From assembly GCA_022495995.1 (NCBI GenBank), contig JAFEMH010002432.1, forward strand, positions 1 through 64,000: a stretch of DNA of 64,000 nt. The letters run 5' to 3'. Source of the DNA: Adenophora triphylla var. japonica (lineage: Eukaryota > Streptophyta > Magnoliopsida > Asterales > Campanulaceae). Shown piece after piece: positions 56,462-64,000 of the stretch. Within the stretch, counting starts at the first letter, position 1. The number at the start of each line of letters is the position of its first letter. Position numbers and translations under genes: made by a program. A model generated the notes under the pieces. It had not been told where the DNA came from, made no database searches, and saw only the letters and a program-made list of their open reading frames with translations.

Positions 56462-59228
56462 CGCTCCCTCAAGTTGGACGGACTGGAATAGAGTCCAATC
56501 TTGGAAATAAGGGACAGAAATCGAACTCGGGACAACGGTTTGGTGAGAGCATCAGCGAGTTGGTTGTAACCGGATATGTGTTGAACACGGAGCCTTCCCA
56601 GTTGAACTTGTTCGCGCACGAAATGAAAAGCAAGGGCAAGGTGCTTCATACGTGAGTGAAAGATGGGATTTGCTGAGTAGTTAGCTGCTCCAAGATTGTC
56701 CGAGAAAATGACGAGGTGGTGCTTTGCGGGGTGAGAGAAAGTTCGGACGAGAAGATTTTGGACCCACATAAGTTCGTTTGTAGTAGCTGCCTGTGCGCTG
56801 AAATTCGGCCTACGGTTGAAGAACGAGCAAGGGCCCGTTGTTTCTTGGAGGACCATGAAATGCGGTTGCGCCCAAGATACACTAAAAAACCAGTGGTGGA
56901 GATAAAATCGTCCTTATCACCGGCCCAATCGGCATCACAAAAGGAGTGAAGAACAGGAGGTGAATTTCTGAAGAGTTGAAGACCCAAGTGAGTAGTACCG
57001 TGAAGATATCGAAGAAGGCGTTTGAGAGCTGCCCAATGATTTTCTTGAGGGTGGTGAAGAAATTGGGCAAGCTTATTGACTGGGTAAGCAATGTTTGGAT
57101 GGGTAAGGGATAAGTATTGTAAACTACCAACTATGGCGCGATAGTCAGAGGGATTACAGATTGGAGTTCTAGGGTGGGCCGAAAGAATAGGGTAAGAATT
57201 CATGGGGGTTGGAGCAAGTTTCGAGTTGTCCATATTGTGTTTAGCTAGAAGATCGGAAATGTATTTGGACTGAGAGAGAAGAAGACCTTGGGAGTTGGGT
57301 GTGACTTCGACTCCTAGAAAGTAAGAGAGCGGACCTAGATCCTTTAGGGAGAAGCGAGAAGCAAGAGTTGTGATAAAGGATTTAAGAAGAGAGTCGGAGG
57401 GGCCAGTGACAATAATGTCATCGACATAGACAAGCAAAAAGAGACGACTCGAGTGTGTAGTGAAGGTGAAGAGAGACGGATCTGAGAGAGAAGTGGTGAA
57501 GCCAAAGGAAATGAGAAAAGATTTTAGTTCGGTGTACCACGCTCGGGGTGCTTGTTTAAGACCATATATGGCCTTTGAAAGCTTACAGACAGAGGAAGAA
57601 TTGGAGGTGTTTAGAAAACCCGGGGGTTGGGACATGAAAACTGTTTCAGAAAGATTGCCCTGTAGAAATGCATTATTTATATCAAGTTGGCGAAGAGACC
57701 AACCTTGGGTAATGGCAAGAGAGAGTATGAGACGAATGGTTACCGGCTTAACCACGGGACTGAAGGTGTCAGAGTAGTCAAGACCAGGCCTTTGGTGAAA
57801 TCCCTTTGCCACAAGGCGAGCTTTATATTTGGAGATGGTGTTATCAGGATTGTATTTAACACGAAATACCCACTTGCACCCGATGATGTTGGGTGCCTCG
57901 TGAGATGGAACAAGAGTCCAAGTATGGTTACGCATGAGAGCATCATATTCCTCACGCATGGCGGCATGCCAGTGGGGGGTAGCAAGAGCTTGTTTTATGG
58001 ATGTGGGAAGGGAGGTAGGATTGGTTAGGGTAGCTAGAGAGGCATATTTGGGATTGGGTTTTCGTATATTGTTGGACAGGCGGGTAATTATGCTTCGGGT
58101 TGGAGGAGGCGGGTTGGGGTTCAGATTAGGCAAGGTTGTGTCAGTAGGGGAGGGCTGGGTGTTGACTGGGTTCGGGATTGGTGGAGGAGTAGTGGGCGGA
58201 GGTGGGAGACTAGTGGCTGGAAGGGTTGGAGGGACTGCAGTAGTGGTTGGAGGGTGAGGAAGAGGGTCTGCTGTGGTGGTAGGGGTTACGGCAGAGGGTG
58301 AGGAAGGGGTGTGTGGGTTAGCAACAGGCGGAGAAGGGTTAGAAGTGGTGAGGATTGGTATTGTAAGAGAGCACCATTCATTTGGAGTCATAATCTGTGT
58401 AGGAGTGGAAGATGTGAGAGTGGTATAAGGAAATTCTGACTCAACGAATTTGACATGGCGAGAGGTATATATACGGTTTGAAGTTGGGTCTAAACAATGG
58501 TAAGCACTTTGGGAGGAGGAGTAGCCAATGAAGATGCATGGAGTAGATTTGGGTGCGAGTTTGTTTGGGGCATAGGGGCGTAACCACGGGTAGCAAAGGC
58601 ACCCAAAAGAGCGGAGTTTGGTATAGTTGGGGGCAGTTTTGAAAAGGCGGAGAAACGGAGAGTCATTTTGAAGGGTGGGAGTGGGCATACGGTTTATTAA
58701 GTAGGTTGCGGTGGTGAGGGCATGAGACCAAAATTTTAGGGGAAGGTTTGCATGAGAGAGCAAGGTGAGACCGGTTTCAACAAGGTGTCTATGGCAACGT
58801 TCGGCGAAGCCATTGTGTTCAGGGGTATGGGGAGGAGATGTTAGGTGGGAAATGCCATTGTTAAGAAGAGACGGAGTGAGTTTAAGATATTCTCCACCAT
58901 TATCGGAGAAGACTTGGAGAATGGGTTTGGCAAAGAATTTTTCAACTAGGGCGCGAAACCGAGTGAAGATGGAAAAGGTGTCGGATTTGTGTTTAAGTGG
59001 ATAGAGCCAAGTATATTTTGTGAAGTGATCAACGAAGATGACATAATATTTGTAATTGTCGTAGGAGTGTACGGGAGATGTCCATACATCCGAAAAAATT
59101 AAGTCAAGTGGAGCGTGAGAGTGAAGAGAAGAGGTGGCAAACGGAAGTTTGTGACTTTTATTAATATTGCAAGAATTACAGTAATCAAAAGAACCACTAG
59201 GAATAGATAAAGAAAATTTATTATTCAA
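56462..59228 (-). pseudogene. Copia element C pol: integrase, RT, RNase H
   Basis: 860 codons open (59228-56646). Integrase: CNSCNINKSHKLPF, DLIFSDVWTSPVHS, QVFSDNGGEY, NGFAERCHRHLVE. A Pro/Thr-rich linker follows. RT: GCKWVFRVKY, QLDINNAFLQGNL, YGLKQAPRAWY, LLVYVDDIIVTG and LGPLSYFLGVE. RNase H: HSFCDADWAGDKDDF, then a frame shift at about 56835 to a second frame with TTNELMWV, FSDNLGAAN and ADALTKPL (down to 56462). Close to intact, consistent with its young LTRs. Confidence 0.9.
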
Positions 59229-60660
59229 AAACGAGACAATAGGGGGGAGGGATGGCTTAATCTATGATGCCAAGACTTGAGAGTTGAGGCGGAGCTAGTG
59301 TGAGCTTGAGGAGAGACAGAAGGATTCCATGTGTAGACACCACGATCACATGTTCCTTGGAGGAGAATGCGGTTGGTCGAGAGTTCCTTTATGAAAAAAG
59401 AAGAATGTGAGAAAGAGATAGTGGCATTATTATCTTTGCAAAACTGAGAAACAGACAAGATATTGCGGGAGATTAAGGGAACATGTAGAACATTTTTAAA
59501 CAAAAAGGAAGAAGTAGAAGTAGTGTAAGAGAAAGAACCTATGTTGGAGATGGGGAGGGAGGAACCATCTCCAATGATAACATCGTCTGTGCCATCATAG
59601 GGGTGATGAAGGGAGAGAGTAGAGAGATCGTTTGTGATGTGATTTGTGGCTCCGCTGTCCACAAGCCAAGGAGCGGAGAGAGATTGACGAGAGGAGGAGG
59701 AGGCCGTGTGAGTTTGGGCCGAGGAGTGAGACTGAGAGGAGCGGGATGGGCGGTGGTTGGAGGGAGGCGGAGGGAAAGTGAACATAGGGAAATCACGTTT
59801 GAATTGTCGGCATTGTGAGATGACATGACCCACAAAGCGACAGTATTGGCACTTCCCTTTAAAGGGGGCAGAGTTGTTGTTGCGGAATTGAGGAGGGTTG
59901 GGAAGAAGGAAATTTGGGATGGGTTTGGGCGAGGCTGAGAGGGTGGGGGGTGAGAGAAGGCTGCATGAACAGAGGCAGGAAAGGTAGGCGTGGTGTGGGA
60001 GGGTTGGTTTTTGAGGGTGAGTTCATGGTGTATAAGCTTTTCGTGAAGGGCTTCAAAGGATATGGGGTTGTCCCTAGCCCTAACGGAGTCAATGATGGGT
60101 TTGAAAGCATCATAATCTAAACCTTTTAGAACCTTAGCAATAACATCTTCCGTGTCCATGGGTTTGCCTAATAGAGCAAGTTTGTCAATGCAAGACTTAA
60201 CAGTTTGCATGTATTCAGTGATTGTGAGATTGGATTTGGTGATGGAGTCTAAGTGGTCTTTTAGTTGAAGAATGTGACCACGAGAAGGGTTGGCATAGGT
60301 TTTCTTTAGAATGGTCCAAGCTTGGTTGGATGTGGTTGCATGGGAGACTAAGGGGGCAATGGTATTATCCAAGGTGCCAAGAAGTGCACCAAGGATTAGG
60401 CGATCTTGCCTATTCCAAGTAACTAGGGCAGGGTTGGGGGTTTCTTTACCTTCGGCTGTTATGGATTCCGGAGGTTGTGGGTGGGTTCCATCAACGAATT
60501 GAAGGAGATCAAGGCCAAATAGTATTGAGGTAACTTGGGCAGACCAAGCAAGGTAGGTGAGGGGTGTTAGGTTTTGCAGTTTGCAAGGTTGACAAGAAGG
60601 ATGGGGTGGTTTGGCTCATTTGGATTGGGTAGTGCGAGAGGATGAGCTTTGGGCAGCCAT
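59225..60660 (-). pseudogene. Copia element C gag-protease
   Basis: Start ATG at 60660 (MAAQSSSSRTTQ) with an in-frame stop about 14 codons on. Gag then reads on through YLAWSAQVTSILFGLDLLQFVDG, RQDRLILGALLGTLDNTIAPLV and ITEYMQTVKSCIDKLALLG. A frame change at about 59900 leads to the knuckle CQYCRFVGHVISQC and protease WLVDSGATNHITND, then the pre-integrase WHHRLSHPS. Another frame slip sits at the C-run near 59240. Domain order is normal for copia. Confidence 0.88.
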
Positions 60661-60734
60661 GCGGAAGAGAGGACGATAGGGAAGAGATGCGGGTGGTGGG
60701 AGGAGAAAGGGTGGCCGTGATGCTCACGATACCA

Positions 60735-60994
60735 TGAAAGGAATTTGAAAACTTGATTTTCATTGATCAACTGAGTACAATATATATACAACTTTGAATG
60801 TCTATCTTAGGCTAGAGATATACATGATCAAAATACAAAAATAAAGAGATATTCCTAATCACTAAAGCTAATCAAAAATAACTATATTTACAATAATATC
60901 TCCTGTAAATAAGGAAGGAGAATAACTGAATATTTGCTATGTTCATGGAGGATTTTGCGGTGATGTAGTTGAAGGATCAGTAGGATCCTTAATA
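60735..60994 (-). repeat. 5' LTR of copia element C
   Basis: 260 bp, three differences from the 3' LTR. Confidence 0.95.
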
Positions 60995-60999
60995 CTTTC

Positions 61000-61668
61000 T
61001 TCGTCGAACTAATTTAACATAAGACTAAGGTTGTGTTTGATATCATCAAACACTTAATATTTGTTATTTAATACTTTTATTTTGTACAACTATTTCAAAT
61101 TAAGGCTCGATAACCTCAGACTAAAATTATTGGTAATAAGATTATTGTTAAAGAGTGTTGCAATTCACACCCGTAAAATATTGAAGTATACCCATATATA
61201 TACTTGGCCGGAATAGAACCAGCGCTTAGTAAGCCTCGATAATCTCATATTAAACTAAGACTACTGAAAAAAGTGTCGCTATTCACAAGTATACCCATAT
61301 ATATGCTTACAATATTTTATATTTTATAGTACAACATCTTAATGCATAAATAACATCTTAATGCATAAATACAGGTATACACGTGAATTTACAGGTGAAT
61401 AACAACACTCTTAGGAAGATTGAGAAAGAATTATACTCGTAGAAAACTCTTAACATTCTTTTCTCTACAAGCACATCACCAAAACATGCCCTAGAATTGT
61501 GGAAGAACACAAAAAGGATTAAGTTACAATAAGGACTCTTGAAATAGGGCAATACCATTTTTTGAGTAGTTAATCAATGCATTGAAGCTTTTGTCCTCTC
61601 ACTATTTCCTTTTCTTTCCTTTTGTTTTGTCAATTGTCATTGTTTTATAGTTGAAAATGAAAGAGTGA
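61000..61668. other. Intergenic, no recognisable feature
   Basis: AT-rich; two similar blocks with TATACCCATATATAT and CCTCGATAA(C/T)CTCA (about 61100-61320) suggest an old duplicated fragment. No gene. Confidence 0.45.
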
Positions 61669-62023
61669 TCTTAAAGTCAAGTCTGAGGTTTCACCTTAAA
61701 ATCAATTGGTGTTAAGGGGAGTGGCCCAAGATCTTTATATGTCATATGCAAGGTTTGTCAATTCCTAATGTGGGATAATATCTCTAACACGCCTCACGTG
61801 TAGCCGGGCTTTGCCAAAGGCTTACAACGTGGACTTATTAATCGGGTGGCGCAGAGTAACATCGTGGGCCGTTGGGCCTGTACGTGTAAGGACCTACTCT
61901 GATACCATCTTAAAGTTTGAGGTTCCACCTTAAAAACAATTGGTGTTAAGGGGAGTGGCCCCAGATCTTTATATGTCATATGCAAGATTTGCCAATTCCC
62001 AATGTGAAATAATATCTCTAACA
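61669..62023 (-). mobile_element. TRIM (miniature LTR retrotransposon), copy 2
   Basis: 355 bp on minus. LTRs are 61918-62023 (5') and 61669-61789 (3'), each TGTTAGAGATATTAT..CTTTAAGA. The primer binding site (TGGTATCAGAGTAGG) is at 61903-61917 on minus. Perfect 5-bp repeats AGTGA flank it (61664-61668 and 62024-62028). Same family as 7912-8274. Confidence 0.9.
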
Positions 62024-62312
62024 AGTGACATAAGAATGAAGACCGTTACTATTTTAAGGTAGATAACCAATGCCAACAGCTTATGGCCTACCATTATTTT
62101 CCCTTTGATTTGTCAATTTCATTGTTAAATTAGCTATACAATATAACACTCCTTCCGCCATATAATAAGTGTCTCAATTGACTTGTCAACCATTATAAAG
62201 ATTATGATTTATTTGTTTGTACATTACTTGTACCATGTGACAGGGGTATTAACACATTAAATGTGAAGACCTGCAAGGATAATGCAATTACATTAAAATG
62301 TTAAAACTTTTC
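62024..62312. other. Intergenic with a truncated Stowaway end
   Basis: About 62147 reads CACTCCTTCCGCCATATAAT, like a Stowaway terminus, but no matching right end was found. Otherwise AT-rich. Confidence 0.4.
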
Positions 62313-62981
62313 TGAAAGTGTGAATTGATTCAAACGTTTTTTAGTCACATATTCTTGGGAAATCTTGAGAAATATATGTTACCTTATTTTATAAGATTTG
62401 AATCTTTCTTATTTACAGTAGATTTGTAAATATTTTTCTAATTTTTTTTCTTATTTTTGTTTACTAACATATTAATTAGCTTCCTTGTTTTATTGTATCT
62501 TTTGATTATTTTGTAGAATTCTCACTTGTATTAGGAAGCTACAATTTAGGAAAGGATATGGGAGATCTCTTTAAAGATTAATCTCCAAGATCTACATAGC
62601 TTATAAAATGAGTAGTCAGCCTCCTTTGTCTAACACGGATTGTAACTTTCATAAACAAGAGAAAAACTTCTAAGAGTACTTTTTAGTGAGAGATATTTTG
62701 TTATACAAGTTCTCATTTAACTTGTGTTCTAGTGTTAAGTATTTTGTTTCTTTTCCTGTTTCTTTTACTTTGTAATCAAAGCATTAAATCGTTTATTAAA
62801 GAGATTTTTTTTTTATACAACAAGTTGCTGTAGGTAAGTGGTAAACATTGTTTTTATTTCGTGTTTTGTATTTATTATTCCGCTGCAAATCTATTCATGT
62901 AGTCATTAGTGTCATCGCATCATGACTAACACCAGTACTTTGTTCATCTGTCCGACTGTCTTAGCTACTCAATTTCTTTCA
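62313..62981 (+). repeat. 5' LTR of SIRE-like copia element D
   Basis: 669 bp, TGAAAG at the start and CTTTCA at the end (perfect 6-bp inverted termini), followed two bases later by the primer-binding-type TGGTATTAGAGC. Confidence 0.75.
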
Positions 62982-63040
62982 ATTGGTATTAGAGCTACGC
63001 TCGATTTCACCTAGTGTGATCCATGAAAGAGTAGTGATTA

Positions 63041-64000
63041 TGGATGGTTATTTGAGTCAATATCGGCCTCATGTATTAGATGGTACAAACTATGCTCTAT
63101 GGAAAGCTAAGATGTGTCTTTACATCAAAGCAATTGATGAGAGGGTGTGGCTAAGCATAATTGTGCCATGATCTCCTTCTAAGGTTGAAAGCAAGGATTT
63201 AGTGGGTGAAACCTCTTAAATATCCTACAAACTTAAACCTGAGGAATACTGTACTACAGCAGAAATTACCCTTGCTAATTATAATTTTAGAGCTCTAGGT
63301 GCTATATCAAGTCATGTTGATGAACACATGTTTCGCCTATCAATTAATTAGAATGTAGTAAAAATAGCTTGAGATATTTTGCATGGTCACTATAAAGGTG
63401 ATGATAGTGTAAAGGCTAATAGGTTGAGAATTCTCATGACCAAGTTTGAAAACTCGAGCATGAATGAGATTGAAGACAATAAAAGCTATTCAGCGAAATT
63501 AAGGGAAATATCGAATTAATGTATCTCCCTAGGTGAGCCTATATCAAATACAAGGTTGGTAAGTAAGATGTTGAGAACTGTAACTGAAAAATTTAACATC
63601 AAAATTGACGTCGTTGAAGAAGCACGTGACACCACGACTATGAGATTAGATACTCTTGTGGGTATTCTGATCATGTTCAAAATGAATCTGCCAATTCAAC
63701 AGCAACATAAGGCTGATAGTATTGCTCTTGTTGATTCTCTTTCCAGAACCTCCAAAGTTTCTAAAGAAATTGTAGAAATCTCTAAAGAAACAGATAATTC
63801 TAATTTGGAAACTGAAGATGTAGCTTTACTCACCAAAAGGTTTACATCATTTTTAAATAACAAAAAGGATAACAAGTTTATATCAGAAAACCAAAACACA
63901 TCAACTTTTGAAAATTTTGAGAAGGATACTGGAAATACTTTCAAACAGCCTAAAAGTTTTTCAGAAAGGAAATCTGATTTTGTTCAATATAGAGCTTGTA
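63041..64000 (+). pseudogene. SIRE-like copia element D gag, window-truncated
   Basis: ATG at 63041 (MDGYLSQYRPHVLDGTNYALW). The frame follows the same plan as the gag at 30671: KAKMCLYIKAIDERV, LGAISSHVD and LRILMTKFENSSMNEIEDN, then ISNTRLVSKMLRTVTEKFNIK. Stops near 63169, 63218, 63349 and 63372 and one at about 63519 show it is decayed. It is cut by the window end before the zinc knuckle is complete. Confidence 0.8.

Larger units (their letters stand above)
56202..60994 (-). mobile_element. Ty1/copia element C, minus strand, young
   Basis: 4793 bp. Two 260-bp LTRs (56202-56461 and 60735-60994) differ at three positions by eye, with 5-bp target repeats CTTTC (56197-56201, 60995-60999). On minus, the LTR is TATTAAGGATCC..TTCCTTTCA. 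The primer binding site TGGTATCGTGAGC follows at about 60722-60734 and the polypurine tract CAACTTGAGGGAGCG precedes the 3' LTR. Confidence 0.95.

Noticed and set aside
59603..60120. Plus-strand ORFs opposite copia element C gag
   Set aside because: Shadows of the Pro/Ser/Thr-rich gag frame on the minus strand.

Overview
The window is plant nuclear DNA, probably from a eudicot. It has spliced genes with GT..AG introns, site II, telo-box and E2F promoter motifs, a CYP86A P450, and a very dense load of plant transposons (SIRE-type and other Ty1/copia, Ty3/gypsy, TRIM, SINE, MULE, CACTA, hAT, Tourist and Stowaway MITEs). Only two host genes look intact: ORC5 (coding exons between 18219 and 20717), which encodes an origin recognition complex subunit, and a single-exon CYP86A fatty-acid omega-hydroxylase (53268-54905). 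A frameshifted thaumatin-like fragment (about 39450-39780) is the only other host-derived coding sequence I recognise. Almost everything else is mobile DNA.

Layout. 1-4765: 3' part of a SIRE-type copia element (env-like remains, polypurine tract, LTR). 4766-7352: two oppositely oriented copia pol fragments and an LTR. 7353-11311: a minus-strand copia gag remnant broken by a TRIM (7912-8274) and by a 2.4-kb hAT-like element (8507-10938). The hAT itself carries a fold-back element, two Stowaway MITEs and a possible Helitron. 11312-15650: a minus-strand copia with decayed gag-pol. 15680-16998: two Stowaways and a SINE. 17064-20717: ORC5 with its promoter. 20718-24680: non-coding flank holding a small MULE-type MITE. 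24681-29705: a minus-strand gypsy resembling the CRM clade. 30301-52310: a second SIRE-type copia. 53268-54905: CYP86A, with a Stowaway 24 bp after its stop. 56202-60994: a young minus-strand copia with nearly identical 260-bp LTRs. 61669-62023: a second TRIM. 62313-64000: the LTR and gag of a third SIRE-like copy.

The most striking structure is a five-level nest. The SIRE-type copia at 30301-52310 was hit by a MULE (38562-50969, 9-bp target duplication ATACTACAA) carrying the thaumatin-like fragment and an array of hairpin repeats. A Stowaway MITE (39911-48800) sits in the MULE. A gag-only gypsy (40108-48698, target duplication ATACT) sits in the Stowaway. A CACTA element (44628-45643, target duplication ACT) sits in the gypsy. 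I could read the target duplication or terminal repeats by eye at each junction.

How the genes fit together: ORC5 acts in nucleus-wide replication licensing and CYP86A in cutin/suberin monomer synthesis. They are not functionally linked and are simply neighbours in a transposon-rich region. All coordinates, splice sites and family calls come from reading by eye. Family names for transposons follow structure and protein motifs and were not checked against a database.
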